Below, one piece after another: positions 26,652 to 38,000 of a stretch of DNA of 64,000 nucleotides (its first letter is position 1; each line of letters begins with the position of its first letter). This stretch comes from CBDCIS01 sp965217565 (GTDB lineage Bacteria; Chloroflexota; Dehalococcoidia; Lucifugimonadales; CATOSD01). Where the stretch lies: contig CBDCIS010000002.1 in the NCBI GenBank assembly GCA_965217565.1, positions 62,001 to 126,000 on the forward strand. The letters are read 5' to 3'. Under the pieces are notes generated by a model that was not told the origin of the DNA, did no database searches, and was given only the letters and a program-made list of their open reading frames with translations. The position numbers were made by a program, and so were the translations under genes.

Positions 26652-26924
26652 TAAACTAGGGACATCCATTCTAACAGCGGCGGGGCTGGGATTCCTGGGT
26701 CTGGGGTGCAGTCTCCAACCGCCGAATGGGGTGCCATGCTGGGTGAAGGTCGCCAGTACATTTTCAGTAATATGAACCTGCTGGTGTTCCCGGGGATTGC
26801 GATCTCTCTGGCCGTCCTCGGTTTCAACCTCCTCGGCGATGGTTTGAGGGACGTTCTGGACCCTCTGCCGCGGGGAACATAGGACTCGCAGGGCCACCTG
26901 ATTGGGGTAGTATCCATTATTTGG

Positions 26925-27130
26925 GAGGTGAACCCCAAGATTCGGCTCTTTCGTGCATTTGGTGAAGCAAACGCTCGTAGGTTCTTCTGGGATAATCGGC
27001 AATGCCCCGTCGCATCTTTACAGAGCCTTTCCCCGGTGTGCTGGAACGCTATGCGAGACAGACCGAGCGACTCCGTAAGACCCTGCAGGATTTGATATAT
27101 GCCAGCAGCGCCAAGATGGCAGCACGGTAG
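26925..27130 (+). pseudogene. ISL3-type transposase remnant
   Basis: MPRRIFTEPFPGVLERYARQ followed by TERLRKTLQDLIYA matches the conserved segment of ISL3-family transposases after the zinc-binding region. The upstream bases encode RFFWDNRQC in another frame, so there is at least one frameshift. Only about 65 codons survive. The rest of 26884-27716 shows no intact gene. Confidence 0.6.
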
Positions 27131-27279
27131 CCAAGATATCAGCCATGTCACCAGTATAGACACCCTTTGATTTCTTCGGTCAAGAACGTCTCGGCTTTGC
27201 CGGGTCTGAGCCCGCCAGAATAGAGAGGTCTTCTGCTTCGATTGCAGAACTCTATCCTCCTATGGACGAACTTGCACGA

Positions 27280-27420
27280 AACTACGCGGCGAAGTTTCGG
27301 GTCGAATAAATCCTTCAGCCAATCGCCAAAGATGTTTATGGCTATGATCGCTATTGCCAGCGCGGAGCCTGGGAATAGCACCATCCACGAGTCAACTTCA
27401 TCAATGGCACCTGTCTGTCC
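27280..27420 (-). pseudogene. second permease C-terminal remnant
   Basis: On the - strand, WMVLFPGSALAIAIIAINIF followed by GDWLKDLFDPKLR is the C-terminal transmembrane helix and end motif of a DppC-type permease, different in sequence from the broken copy at 25570-26883. An in-frame stop lies directly upstream. It suggests that a peptide-transport locus was rearranged here. Confidence 0.6.
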
Positions 27421-27716
27421 CTAGACGTGGTGAGCACGGCAATTAGAACTGGTGTCCCCTAGTCAGATCCAGAGCTACTGAATCTTGACATGCCGTCTCG
27501 GAGGAGTACACTTTTGGCGTTCGTATGTGGGGCCGGTTCGAATCTGCCATGCCATAAGTGCGCCCACGAGCTTGCGCATCCAAATGAGAGTGACCCTGGA
27601 AAGCGAAGTGTCTGAGACCTGAATCCATCAAGTCAAGCTTGAAGTGTTCAGGTACGTCGTCTAGGAGGGCGATTGAAGACAACTGAATACAAAAACAGGA
27701 AGGAGGAGCTACTCTA

Positions 27717-30700
27717 ATGGCGACAATAGACCAGGGAGTGTTCAAAGCGATGGAGTGGCGCTGCATAGGACCCCATCGGGGCGGTCGATCCGTGGCCGCC
27801 GTCGGGGACCCTGATGACCCCATGACCTTCTACTTTGGGGCGTGCAACGGTGGCGTCTGGAAGACCGACGATGGCGGCACCTACTGGGAGAACATCTCAG
27901 ACGGCTTTTTCAAGACGTCTGCTGTAGGGGCCATCGCCGTCGCCGACTCAGACCCCAACGTAATCTACGCGGGCATGGGCGAGGCGTGTATTAGAAACGA
28001 CGTCTCTTCAGGCGACGGAGTGTACAAATCCACGGACAAGGGCAAGACATGGCAGCACGTGGGGCTAGCCGACAGTCGGCACATAGCACGAGTGCGCATT
28101 CATCCCAAAGACCCAGACCTTGTATATGTGGCGGCGCTGGGCCACGCCTGGGCGCCAAATGAGGAGCGGGGTGTGCTCCGCTCCAGGGATGGGGGCAATA
28201 ACTGGGAGAGGGTGCTGTTTGTGAGCGACAAGGCGGGGGCCATAGACCTGTCGATAGACGCGAATAACCCTCGCATCCTGTACGCCGCTACCTGGGAGGT
28301 GTATCGCAACCCCTGGACGATTTCGAGCGGAGGCCCTGAAAGCCGGTTGTACAAGTCGACGGACGGAGGCGACACATGGACAGCACTGACCGACAACCCT
28401 GGCTTTCCGAAGGGCCTGAAGGGGCGGATAGGCGTTGCGGTCTCACCCGCGAGGTCGGATAGGGTGTGGGCGATTGTGGAAGCCGAGGAAGGCGGGCTGT
28501 ACCGCTCGGACGATGGCGGCGATAGCTGGGAGTTGGTCAACAACACTGATGGTCGAGGTCGCCCCTGGTATCACACACACGTATTCGCTCATCCGCAAGA
28601 CCCGGAAACAGTGTGGACAATGGACAGCTTTTTCTATATGTCCACCGATGGTGGGCGCACGTTTGGGCAGATGCCGTTGCCGCATGGCGATCACCACGAC
28701 CTGTGGATAGACCCGCGCAACCCCAGTCGCATGATCGAGGCGAACGACGGTGGCGCTACAATTACGTTCAACGGCGGTGGGAGCTGGTCCACCATCTATA
28801 ACCAGCCCACTGCCTGTTTCTACCACCTCGCCGTTGACAATCAGTACCCATACCGCGTCTACGGTACCCAGCAGGACAACACCGCCATCAGCGTCCCCAG
28901 CAAGAGCGATAAGAGCGCCATCCCCCTTAGCGACTGCTACATGACCGGCACCTCGGAGAGCGGCCACATCGCCGTCCGACCGGACAACCCCAACATAGTC
29001 TACTCGGGCGCCATCGGCTCCTCCGCCGGAGGAGGAGGCAACCTTCTTCGCTCTGACCACGCCCTCGGCGATCACATCGAGATCATAACAGTTTGGCCTG
29101 AGGAGTCCTGGGGCTGGGCCCCCAAGGACGAGAAGTACCGCTTCCACTGGACTTACCCCATCGTAATCTCTCCTCACGACTCCGACGTGCTCTACTGCAC
29201 GGGGAACCTGGTGTTCCGCTCCACCAACGAGGGTAAGAGCTGGGAGTCCATCAGCCCCGACCTGACCCGAAACGATGCCTCGAAGCTGGAAATCTCGGGT
29301 GGACCCGTCACGGTGCAGGGGGTCAGCGGCGCGGAGACCTACTGCACCATCTTCGCCTTCACAGAGTCTCCTCACGAGCAAGGCGTGTTCTGGGCAGGCT
29401 CAGACGATGGGCTGATTCACATCTCCCGTGATGGAGGAGAGAATTGGGAGAACGTAACGCCGCCCGATGTTCCAGAGTGGACGACCGTGGCGTTCATCGA
29501 GGTTTCGCACCACGATGCGGCCACGGCATACGTGGCGGCCTACCGCTACAAGCTTGACGACTACAACCCGTATCTCTACAAGACCAGGGACTATGGCAGG
29601 ACGTGGCAGAAGATCACCAGTGGGATTGGGGCTGAAGATTTCACGCGTGTGATTCGAGAGGACCCTGTCAGGCAAGGACTGCTGTATGCAGGCACCGAGT
29701 TCGGGCTGTACGTATCCTTTGACGATGGGGAGTCGTGGCAGCTGCTGCAGCTGAACCTGCCCGTGGTGCCGCTGTACGACCTAGCGGTCAAGGGCGATGA
29801 GCTGGTCGCGTGCACGCATGGCCGGTCGTTCTGGATACTGGACGACGTCACGCCGCTGCGCCAAGCCAACGAGCAGATGGCACAGTCTCCCGCCTACCTG
29901 TTCAAGCCCAAGAACACTCACCAGGATGTGGACCCTCCAGTGTTTGCTCCTCCTCCTGGCGTACCCGGCAAGAGAAACTACCAGACGGACGCAGGCGGAG
30001 GCACCGCCTTCTATATTCGACGCAGAGCCGATGGCAGCTCCTACCGTTCCCACATCGACGCCGGTGATAACCCTACCAGAGGAGTCATAGTGTCATATTT
30101 CCTGAAGGAGGAGCCGGAAGGAGAGGTGACGCTGACATTCGCGGACGCCAGCGGTCAGGAGATCAGGAGTTTCACGAGCGCGAAGGGGGAGCAAGCTCCG
30201 TCCACCGATGAGTCACAACAGAAGGCAATGGAACAATATGTGCCAGTCGAGCGAGGAATGAACAAGTTCATCTGGGATATGCGATACACGGCCCCGAAGG
30301 CGCTACCTCGAGATGCCACAATGGGTGGTTTCCGCGGACCCGACCAGGGGCCTGAAGCGCCTCCAGGCACATACCAGGTCTGGCTGACTGTAAGTGGCCA
30401 AATTTACAATCAGTCCTTCGAAATCTTGAAAGATCCTCGCATTTCAGCGAGCCAGGAGGAGCTCGAGGACCGCTTTAACACCCTAATGCAAATCCGCGAC
30501 AAGCTCTCGGAAACCAACGACGCTATACTCCGTGTCCGAAGCATTTACCAGCAGGTGGAGGAGTGGGAAAAGCGTGGTGAAGGTCGTTCTGACGCCATCG
30601 CCGAAGCCGCCCAGACCTTGAGGGGGAAGCTCTCCCCCATTGAGGCCGAGCTTATTCAAACCAGGATCAAAACCAAGGCGGATTTCATGAGGTATCCCTC

Positions 30701-30929
30701 CCAGCTAAACGCGAAGCTGCGTGCCGTTAGCAGCGTGGTAACCAGCTCCACCGGAACGCCGACCGAGCAGTCGGTCGATGCCTTCGGAGAGTTTTCCGGG
30801 CGGGTGGACGTGCACCTGGAACGACTGCAGGAGGTTATCGACAAAGACCTCGAGGAGTTCGGGAACCTGGTGTTGGAGCTGGAGGTGCCCTCGATCATTC
30901 CAATGTCTTCAGCCTTAGAGGGTGTGTGA
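27717..30929 (+). CDS. sortilin/VPS10-like beta-propeller protein, 3' end replaced by an IS
   Basis: 1070 residues, ATG behind AAGGAGGAG. Repeated BNR/Asp-box motifs (SxDxGxTW: KSTDKGKTW, RSRDGGNNW, KSTDGGDTW, RSDDGGDSW, HISRDGGENW and others) define one or two large propellers covering about residues 15-710. A beta domain and helical region (QVWLTVSGQIYNQSFEILKD) follow to the end. There is no signal peptide, although most relatives (VPS10/sortilin-like, often called glycosyl hydrolase) are exported; the protein opens directly with FKAMEWRCIGPHRGGRS, the normal family start. The last four codons (LEGV) and the stop come from the IS beginning at 30918, so the native C-terminus is lost, but probably only slightly. 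The substrate is unknown; sialidase activity is not implied by the Asp boxes alone. Confidence 0.85.
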   Translation: MATIDQGVFKAMEWRCIGPHRGGRSVAAVGDPDDPMTFYFGACNGGVWKTDDGGTYWENISDGFFKTSAVGAIAVADSDPNVIYAGMGEACIRNDVSSGDGVYKSTDKGKTWQHVGLADSRHIARVRIHPKDPDLVYVAALGHAWAPNEERGVLRSRDGGNNWERVLFVSDKAGAIDLSIDANNPRILYAATWEVYRNPWTISSGGPESRLYKSTDGGDTWTALTDNPGFPKGLKGRIGVAVSPARSDRVWAIVEAEEGGLYRSDDGGDSWELVNNTDGRGRPWYHTHVFAHPQDPETVWTMDSFFYMSTDGGRTFGQMPLPHGDHHDLWIDPRNPSRMIEANDGGATITFNGGGSWSTIYNQPTACFYHLAVDNQYPYRVYGTQQDNTAISVPSKSDKSAIPLSDCYMTGTSESGHIAVRPDNPNIVYSGAIGSSAGGGGNLLRSDHALGDHIEIITVWPEESWGWAPKDEKYRFHWTYPIVISPHDSDVLYCTGNLVFRSTNEGKSWESISPDLTRNDASKLEISGGPVTVQGVSGAETYCTIFAFTESPHEQGVFWAGSDDGLIHISRDGGENWENVTPPDVPEWTTVAFIEVSHHDAATAYVAAYRYKLDDYNPYLYKTRDYGRTWQKITSGIGAEDFTRVIREDPVRQGLLYAGTEFGLYVSFDDGESWQLLQLNLPVVPLYDLAVKGDELVACTHGRSFWILDDVTPLRQANEQMAQSPAYLFKPKNTHQDVDPPVFAPPPGVPGKRNYQTDAGGGTAFYIRRRADGSSYRSHIDAGDNPTRGVIVSYFLKEEPEGEVTLTFADASGQEIRSFTSAKGEQAPSTDESQQKAMEQYVPVERGMNKFIWDMRYTAPKALPRDATMGGFRGPDQGPEAPPGTYQVWLTVSGQIYNQSFEILKDPRISASQEELEDRFNTLMQIRDKLSETNDAILRVRSIYQQVEEWEKRGEGRSDAIAEAAQTLRGKLSPIEAELIQTRIKTKADFMRYPSQLNAKLRAVSSVVTSSTGTPTEQSVDAFGEFSGRVDVHLERLQEVIDKDLEEFGNLVLELEVPSIIPMSSALEGV

Positions 30930-31766
30930 GAAGTTCAAATTAGGTTGGTGCTAAGCGTCGGAGCATGAGATGAATCATAGCTATATGGGTCCACGCCTCG
31001 GTTGTATCGGACAGAGCTTCGTAGTCCTTGCTCATCCGACGGCACCTGCTGAGCCACGCGAATGTTCGTTCGACCACCCATCTTCGCGGCAGCACTTGAA
31101 AACGGTGGCTGTCCCTGGGGCGCTTGACAATCTCGAGTGCCCAGCCTGTCAGGGCCCAGACCCACTCGACCAGCTTTCCAGCATAGCCAGCATCGGCCCA
31201 GACCAACCTCATGCGGGGAAACCTCCCTATCAATTTATCGATGACCAGCTTCGCCCCATCCCTATCCTGGATATTGGCAGGATGCACCACCACCGCCAGC
31301 AGCAACCCCATGGTATCTACAATGATATGTCGCTTTCGACCGTTGACCTTCTTGCCAGCGTCATAGCCACGAGGCCCCCTTTTTCCGTAGTCTTGACCGA
31401 CTGGCTGTCTATGATAGCAGCGCTAGGTGTCGGGTTCCTCCCCTCGGCCTGCCGGACCTTGACTCGGAGAGCGTCATTGGCTCGTTCCCATGTACCATCC
31501 TCTCTCCACTCCCGAAAATACCACCATACAGTACCCCAAGGCGGGAGGTCATGCGGCATGGCTCGCCACGTGCAACCGTTGCGCAGAACGTATAGAATGC
31601 CGTTGACGACTTCCCGCAGGTCTACAGTACGTGGCCTTCCCCCAGTTTTGGCTGCCGGGAGTAGCGGAGCGAGCATCTTCCACTGTTCATCAGTCAGGTC
31701 ACTGGGGTATGCTTTGCGTTTCATGCCTCCATTCTAATACATATCCAAGACTTCTCACACACCCTC
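30918..31766 (-). mobile_element. IS5-family insertion sequence, copy 2
   Basis: Same 849-bp element as copy 1, in opposite orientation, bounded by GAGGGTGTGTGAGAAG repeats. It truncates the sortilin-like gene. The outside trinucleotides (TTA left, TGA right) do not form an identical target duplication. Confidence 0.9.
30940..31724 (-). CDS. IS5-family transposase (copy 2), -1 frameshift
   Basis: Same two-frame transposase as in copy 1: N-terminal part 31317-31724, C-terminal part 30940-31311 and upstream, joined by the A5G5 slippery run. All catalytic acidic residues are present, and the protein is identical to copies 1 and 3. Confidence 0.88.
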
Positions 31767-31924
31767 TGAGAGTCTCTGACCAGTCCGCGATTGCTGCCCC
31801 ATGGCTGGGTAGTTGACTTAGGACTTTCTTCGTCCCCCTTCCCGGTCTTCTCCCAATGGAGGCGTAAAGGACCGACGAAGGGGCGGCGATGCGAATAAAC
31901 ACTATCTCAGAATCCTTCACACGG

Positions 31925-32221
31925 GCGGCTTCGTCGCACCCAATTGGCCTGGCCCCCCGCCAAAGCTGAACGACGAGCTATGCTACACCGACGGGCGTTG
32001 GACTTGGCGGAAGTGTAGAGGCCCTCTACTGCGGTTTCGGCGAGGCCGACTTGTACTTCATTGCCGATATGCCCGACCACGCGGTTATGATGGCAATAGT
32101 CCTGGAGATGGGCCTCCGGATCGCTCATACTGAGCACCATCGTGCTGATGACGCCTGAGGAGGTGAATACCACTGTGAAGAAGGAGGTCGAAAACTGGCC
32201 GGCGGTGCAGGACACCGTCTA
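31925..32221 (+). pseudogene. GYD-domain protein remnant with frameshifts
   Basis: Pieces in different frames add up to a GYD-superfamily protein: GVGLGGSVEALYCGFGEADL then YFIADMPDHAVMMAIVLEMG in one frame, and ASGSLILSTIVLMTPEEV in the next, ending WPAVQDTV. The frame change is near 32115. Members are small (about 95 residues) dimeric proteins of unclear function. The start is not identifiable, and the gene is certainly broken as written. Confidence 0.6.
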
Positions 32222-33566
32222 GGTCTCCTTGAAGCCTTGCGCTGAGTGCCAGCACGACTCCGCTTCCCTCAGCCAGTTGATCTGCGGCTCCAGTGTGTGT
32301 TTCCACCTTGACCAGTGTGGGCAGGTCACCGGTGATGCCCTGTCACTCGCAGCGCACCGGAGCCGTCCGTGTCAACGCCGACTTGCTTTTGACCCACTAT
32401 CGCCAACTTAAGATTGACGCACCCAGCCCTGAGCCGTTCACCGGCCCGGCCCCAGGCCCTGGCCCTGCACCAGGACTAGGCCCTGCGCCTGCGCCCGAAC
32501 CAGCAGCCGCGCCCGGGCGAGCGCCGTTAGTACCTCAGCCGCCCGCGCGCAGGCCCCGTGTTCGTCCGCGCCTCGGTCCGCGAGAGCTCGAGGAAGATGA
32601 ACGCGGCCGGAAGACCACGGCCGCCATCCGCGCGTCGTAGTCCGCAAAGATGTGGCGGAGCGTAGGGTTGACCTCGAAACCGGCCATGAGGACATAATCG
32701 TTCACGAGGACAGCCCCTGCGGATAGTTGAGACCTCAGCGCGGCCACACCGCAACCGCGCGATCTAGTCGGGAAACCGAAGCATCCGGATGGACGCGCTG
32801 GGACGCGTCTCGGAAAAGCGGAAGCGTCGTCGTAGCAGGTTGCATTCGTTCGCTCGGTGCGCCGACGAGCTATCCCGCCGTCGAGGGATGTAGGGCGAGA
32901 TAGATACAAAATGACTGAAAATGCTGCAATGACGCCTGTCCGCTTGGTGGCTGCCAGTAGGCGGCGCGGTCGCGGCATGTACAAGAAGAGCGCGTCCATG
33001 CAACAAGATTCCGGGAGAAATGTTGCAACCCCCGATGGGGAGTTCGAGGGGTTAGACCCTGCGCCACAATCGTCCACTGGTGGGGCTGGCGTGGGCAACG
33101 CGGTTGATTCCAGGCGGACCAACACCACCCAGGCGATTTGCGGGGCTGTACGGTGGTCTGAGCGTTCTAAAATCCGTAGAACAACGAGCCTCAACGCCGC
33201 TTTTCCAGGTGGATCAGGCCGCGCCGCCGCCGGTGTCCCATTTCCGCCAGACCTTTGGGACATTCGGCGGCGTTCTCTGTGCGCCGGGTCCTGGCCGCGA
33301 AGTTGGCAGCCATTCCCCACCGCAAGAGAGTGTCCCACTTCCCCTAGTTCTGTCCCATGCCTTGAGGTGGCAGGCCCGCTCGTGGCCCGGGTCTGAGCGG
33401 TCTTCGCCCAAGGTCTTGGGTCTGGACGACCTTGACCGCTCCGGGGCAGGAAGCGCGTTTCGAGGGCGAAAGGTGTCCAGACACACCAGGGCGAGAAACG
33501 CCGCTCTACAGTCATCCTGGGGCGTCGGGGTTTCCGAGAAGTCGTCCTAAGAGCGGCGTTCGGGGG
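32222..33566. other. gene-poor region
   Basis: About 1.3 kb without a convincing gene. A low-complexity stretch (about 32430-32540) is rich in GGCCCTG-like repeats and would encode Pro/Ala/Gly. Several TGTCCCA-containing sequences lie at about 33234-33360. A long - strand open frame (32535-33617) lacks protein-like composition except perhaps near its end. It may be decayed mobile DNA. Confidence 0.4.
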
Positions 33567-33596
33567 TTGACATACAGAACGTGCGTTCTGTATCAT
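33567..33596 (+). promoter_or_regulatory. SOS promoter with LexA box before imuB-dnaE2
   Basis: TTGACA at 33567-33572 and TATCAT at 33591-33596 form a sigma70-type promoter with an 18-base spacer. The spacer holds a perfect 16-bp-armed palindrome core, TACAGAAC-GTGC-GTTCTGTA (33573-33592), containing GAAC-N4-GTTC, the LexA box of Gram-positive and related bacteria. LexA bound there would block RNA polymerase, so the cassette is probably DNA-damage induced. Confidence 0.85.
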
Positions 33597-33637
33597 TCTC
33601 ACCCTGATACCCGGCAACCGACGCTCAAGGAGGCTCT

Positions 33638-35089
33638 ATGAGGGTCGTCTGCGTGCTCGTCACTCACCTGAGAGCAAAGGCGGAGATGAAGCGGCATCCC
33701 CACCTGAAGGACAGCCCCGTCCTGGTCGTCGACCGCGATCCTTCGAGAGCCAGGCCGCTGGTCGTGGATAGATTCTCCAAAGCCTCGGAGGCGACGGTAG
33801 GGATGACCTTGGAACAGGCCGTGTCTCGCCATGCGAACGCCATCCTACTGGATGCCGACGAGCCACACTACCGCCGGGTTTTCAGCCGGATGCTCGCGGC
33901 CCTACAGGGGATCAGCGACCGCGTTGAGGGGCCGGAACTGGGCACCGCCTACGTCCGACTGGACGGTCTCGAAGGGATGTACCGTGGTGAGGCCGGAGTC
34001 GTCTCGGCCCTGCTGGACGCCGTTCCCACGTACCTGAACCCCCGTATCGGCGTTGCGGACGCGAAGTTCCCCGCCTTCGTCGCGGCCCGGACCAGCAGGG
34101 CGCTCGGAGCCTCCAGGGTCCCCGACGACGTGGCGGCCTTCCTCGCTCCCCACCCCGTCGACCTGCTTCCCGTATCACCCGACGTGAAGACCATGATGCG
34201 TCGCTTCGGACTGCACACGATGGGGGCCGTCGCCTCCATGAGCGAGCACACGCTCTCGGACCGGTTCGGGATCGAGGGTCAACGGGCCTGGGCGCTCTGC
34301 AACGGGATCGACGACAGCCCCGTCGTTCCCCTGGCGTTCGAGGAGTCGATAGTCGAGCATGTCTCTCTGCCGTTCCACTCCTCCTCCATCGAGGCCCTCT
34401 TCGTCGCGGTCGATACCCTTCTCAAGAGGGGGTACGCCAAGCCTGAGATGAGGGGCAGGTACGTGGGCAAGGCGTCCCTACGGTGCTACATGCACGGTTT
34501 GCCGCCCTGGGAGAAGTCGATAGACCTCAGGCAGCCTGCGGGCACCTGGGAGAGCGCGTCTATCGCCGTCAGAGGCCGCCTCGAACTGGACCCGCCGCGC
34601 ACTCCCGTCGAGGACGTGACGCTGACGCTGTCCGGATTCACTGGCGAGTCGGGGGTACAGGCGGGGCTGTTGATGGGCGTGGAGGATGACAGGCGCCAAC
34701 GGTTCGCGGAGATGGATAGACGCCTGCGGGCGCGGATGAACGGAGGTCACGCCCTCTACAGGATCGTAGAGGTCGCGCCCTGGCATCCCGCGCCGGAGAT
34801 GCGGGCCCTGCAGGTCCCAATCGACCCAACGGGAGGGGACGCCATCAAGCCCATCCACTCGCCGACGCCCGTACAGGTGCGGGAGGGAGCGGAGCGCCAG
34901 CCGGTGTCCGTGCAGCTCAAGCGGCGGTGGCTGAGCGTGGCCCGCATAGACGAGGAATGGAGCTTCGACCTGTGGTGGCTCCCACAGCCTGTAACCCGCG
35001 CCTACTACCGGATCGACCCCGGCGACGGCAGGCGGCTCACCCTGTTCCGAGACCAGAGGAGCGACCGATGGTACAGGCAGAGCGCCTGA
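33638..35089 (+). CDS. imuB: ImuB-like Y-family polymerase homologue
   Basis: 483 residues, ATG with AAGGAGG upstream. The fold follows Y-family polymerases (N-terminal palm VVCVLVTHLRAKAEMKRHPH, GTAYVRLDGLEGMYRG, RIGVADAKFPAFVAA, and a helix-hairpin-helix segment MMRRFGLHTMGAVASM). The catalytic acidic residues are not in place: the first strand has VTHLR instead of a D-hD pattern, and the second motif is DGLEGM. That is typical of ImuB, a non-catalytic adaptor that recruits DnaE2 to the beta clamp during SOS mutagenesis. The C-terminal Trp-rich part (EEWSFDLWWLPQPVTRAYYR) is usual for ImuB. It is followed without a gap by dnaE2. No imuA is present in front. Confidence 0.85.
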   Translation: MRVVCVLVTHLRAKAEMKRHPHLKDSPVLVVDRDPSRARPLVVDRFSKASEATVGMTLEQAVSRHANAILLDADEPHYRRVFSRMLAALQGISDRVEGPELGTAYVRLDGLEGMYRGEAGVVSALLDAVPTYLNPRIGVADAKFPAFVAARTSRALGASRVPDDVAAFLAPHPVDLLPVSPDVKTMMRRFGLHTMGAVASMSEHTLSDRFGIEGQRAWALCNGIDDSPVVPLAFEESIVEHVSLPFHSSSIEALFVAVDTLLKRGYAKPEMRGRYVGKASLRCYMHGLPPWEKSIDLRQPAGTWESASIAVRGRLELDPPRTPVEDVTLTLSGFTGESGVQAGLLMGVEDDRRQRFAEMDRRLRARMNGGHALYRIVEVAPWHPAPEMRALQVPIDPTGGDAIKPIHSPTPVQVREGAERQPVSVQLKRRWLSVARIDEEWSFDLWWLPQPVTRAYYRIDPGDGRRLTLFRDQRSDRWYRQSA

Positions 35090-38000
35090 GTGTTTGGGAT
35101 GGTTCCGATGGTCGCCGGCTACGTCGAGTTGCACGCCAGGAGCTTCTACTCCTTCGGGGTGGGGGCGTCCCACACCCACGAACTGCTGGCGCAGGCGAAG
35201 GAGTACGGGTACTCCGCGCTGGCGCTGACCGACACGAACCTGTGCGGTGCGCTGGAGTTCGCCCGGCTCGCAAACAGCCTGGGCATACGACCCATCACCG
35301 GCGGTGAGCTGACCCTGACCGACGGCTCTCGCCTCACGCTGCTTGCGAGGACACGGGCCGGGTACTCCAGCATCTCCCGGCTCTTCACCATCGCCAACGC
35401 CGCTGACCGCAGGAACCCCAGGCTCGACCCCAAGCACCTGCCCGAGCACGCCAAGGGCCTCATCCTGCTGACGGGAGGACGCGATGGGCGGCTCTCCCAA
35501 CTGGCGATGGACGGTCGCGTCGGGGAGGCCCGGCGGCTTCTGAAGGGGTACATGGACTGGTATGGCCCCGGCTCGGTGTACGTCGAGCTAAACCAGAACT
35601 TCCTGCGTGGGGACGCCGAACGCAACAGGACGCTGGCAGAAATCGCAGGGGAGGTGGGCGTTCCGCTGGTCGCCACCAACGACGTCCACTACCACACCTC
35701 GGAACGCTCCCGCCTCCAGCACGCGCTGGTCGCCGCCAGGCTCAACACCACCATCGACCAGGCCCTGCCCCATATCCTTCCCAACCATCACCTCCACCTC
35801 AAGTCCCAGGCTCAGATGGAGCGGCTCTTCGCCGAGTGCCCGGAGGCTGTGTCAAACACGCTGCGAATCGCGGAGCGGTGCGACTTCGACCTCAGCACCG
35901 ACCTCGGATACACCCTGCCCGATCCAGCCGTGCCGGAGGGCTACACGGCGGAGAGTTTTTTGCATAGGCTCTGCTACGAGGCGGCGGCTCGGCGCTACGG
36001 CGGCTCGGTGCCTCAGCGGGTCGTGGAGCGCCTTCGGGATGAGTTTCGGCTGATCGAGCGTCTCAAACTGGCGGGCTTCCTGCTGCTCTACAGGGAGATA
36101 GTCCTCGTCGCACAGCGGATCATGGAGGAGCGCGGCCTGGTCGGACCTGAGACGCCGGTGGAGGAGAGGCCGCCCGGAAGGGGGCGCGGCTCCTCGGTCG
36201 CGCTGCTCGTGGGCTACCTCATCGGCATCAGCCACGTGGACCCCCTGGAGTGGGACCTCACCCTGGAGCGCTTCATCTCCGAGGACATGACGATGCTCCC
36301 TGACATCGACCTCGACTTCCCCAGGGGGCTCAGGGAGGAGTTGATCGAGCGTGTACACCAGCACTTCGGGCCGGAGTACGCCGTCCTGGCCGGGGCCATA
36401 ACCACCTACAAGGTGAAGGGCATCATCCAGGACCTCGGCAAGGCCCTGGGGCTTCCACAGGAGCAGCTGTCCCTGCTCTCGAAGCAGCTCCACTCCCACC
36501 GCGCCGCAGATCTCCGGGAGGAGATGGCGGAGCTTCCCGACTTCAGAGACAGGGTGGATGCACCGGGCTGGCGGGACCTGCTGGAACTCGCCCCGCAGCT
36601 GATGGACGCCCCGAAGGGGCTGAGCCAGCACGTCGGGGGCATGGTGCTCAGCAGCTCTCCCATCCCGGAGATGGTGCCCACCAGGGCGGGGGCGATGGAA
36701 GGCCGGTTCATCATGGACTGGAACAAGGACAGCGTGGCCGACGCCGGATTCGCCAAGATAGACTTGCTCTCACTGCCGGTGCTCGACCAGGTAGAGGAGG
36801 CGCTGGACCTCGTGGAGGAGCGGGATGGCAGACGGCCCGACCTGAGCAGGATAGACCCCGAGGATCCCAGCGTGTACGACATGATCAACGAGGGCAGGTC
36901 GAAGGGGGTATTCCTGCTCCAGTCTCCCGCGCAGCTGAAGATGGGGCAGCGTCTCAAGTCCCGCAGCCTGCGGGACCTCGCCTACCAGGTTGCCCTCATC
37001 CGTCCCGGCGTGGGAGTCCAGGGCAGCGCGGTGTCCCAGTTCGTCGAACGCTACAGGCACGGGGCCACCTGGGAATACGACCATCCGTTGGAGAGGCGCG
37101 CCCTGGAGCGCGGCTACGGCATCATCGTCTGGCAGGAGCAGGTGGTTCAGCTCATCGAGGACGTGGCCGGCATGACCGCGGCGGAGGCAGACGAGGTGCG
37201 CCGCGCCTTCGCCAGGCCCAACAACGAGCACCTGATAGCCATGCACTGTGAGAGGTTCATGGAGGGCGCGCGGCGCAACGGCGTCCCTGAGGAGACCGCA
37301 AGAAAGATATTCTCCAAGATCAACGGCCACTACATGTTCCCCGAGTCCCACTCGCACGCATTCGCCATCACCGCGTACCAGGCCGCGTGGCTCAAGCGCT
37401 ATTACCCGCTGGAGTTCTTCGTCGCGTTGATAAACAACCAGCCTATGGGCTTCTACCCGATGGAGACGCTGAAGCAGGACGCGCGGCGTTTCGGCGTACC
37501 CTTCCTGAACCCCTGCGTGAATAGGAGTCGGGTGGCTTGCGCCCCCGAGAGCGGCTCCGTGCGGCTCGGCCTCCGGCTCATCAGGGACGTCGGGGCGGAG
37601 TCGGCGAAGCTCATCGTGGAGGAGAGGCAACGGCGCGGCCCCTACGTCACCGCGGGGGACCTGGTGCGGCGGACGGGGCTGAAACCGCAGGCGGTGCTGT
37701 CGCTGGCGATGGCCGGGGCGTTCGACGGCATCACTCCCAACCGCAGGGAGGCCCTGTGGGAGGCGGGACTGCACTCTCGACCGGCGCGGAACGGCCAGGT
37801 GGCCTTGCCCGTCTCCGTGGACGACAGTATGCCCCGCCTCCCGGACTTCACGGAGCGCGAGAAGATGACAGGTGAGTACAGGGTGATGGGCATCTATCCC
37901 AGGGGACATCTCATGGAGTTCGTCAGGCCCGGCCTGGGTCCTCGCGTCCTCCCCACGGTGGAGGTGGAGAGGCTCGGCGACGACGAACGGGTTACGGTCG

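Larger units (their letters stand above)
25570..26883 (+). pseudogene. ABC-transporter permease (DppC/OppC-like) gene split by an IS
   Basis: Upstream of the IS, about 25600-25800 encodes IRQVRGSVLSIREKTYVEAG ... RHILPNGMAPIIVQATL, the conserved EAA-loop region of DppC/OppC permeases. Downstream, 26652-26883 continues with LGTSILTAAGLGFLGLG and PGIAISLAVLGFNLLGDG, ending DPLPRGT. The N-terminal half is absent before about 25570. Removing the IS leaves the two parts off by one base in a run of A residues, so the gene was probably already degraded. Oligopeptide permeases import peptides, but this copy cannot work. Confidence 0.8.

Noticed and set aside
27520..27545. GGTTCGAATC resembling a tRNA T-loop
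   Set aside because: The flanking bases do not pair as a T-stem, and no D-arm, anticodon arm or acceptor stem is present upstream.
32535..33617. Long minus-strand open frame of 360 codons
   Set aside because: Composition looks like GC-rich random sequence, it has no ribosome-binding site, and it runs antisense into the SOS promoter.
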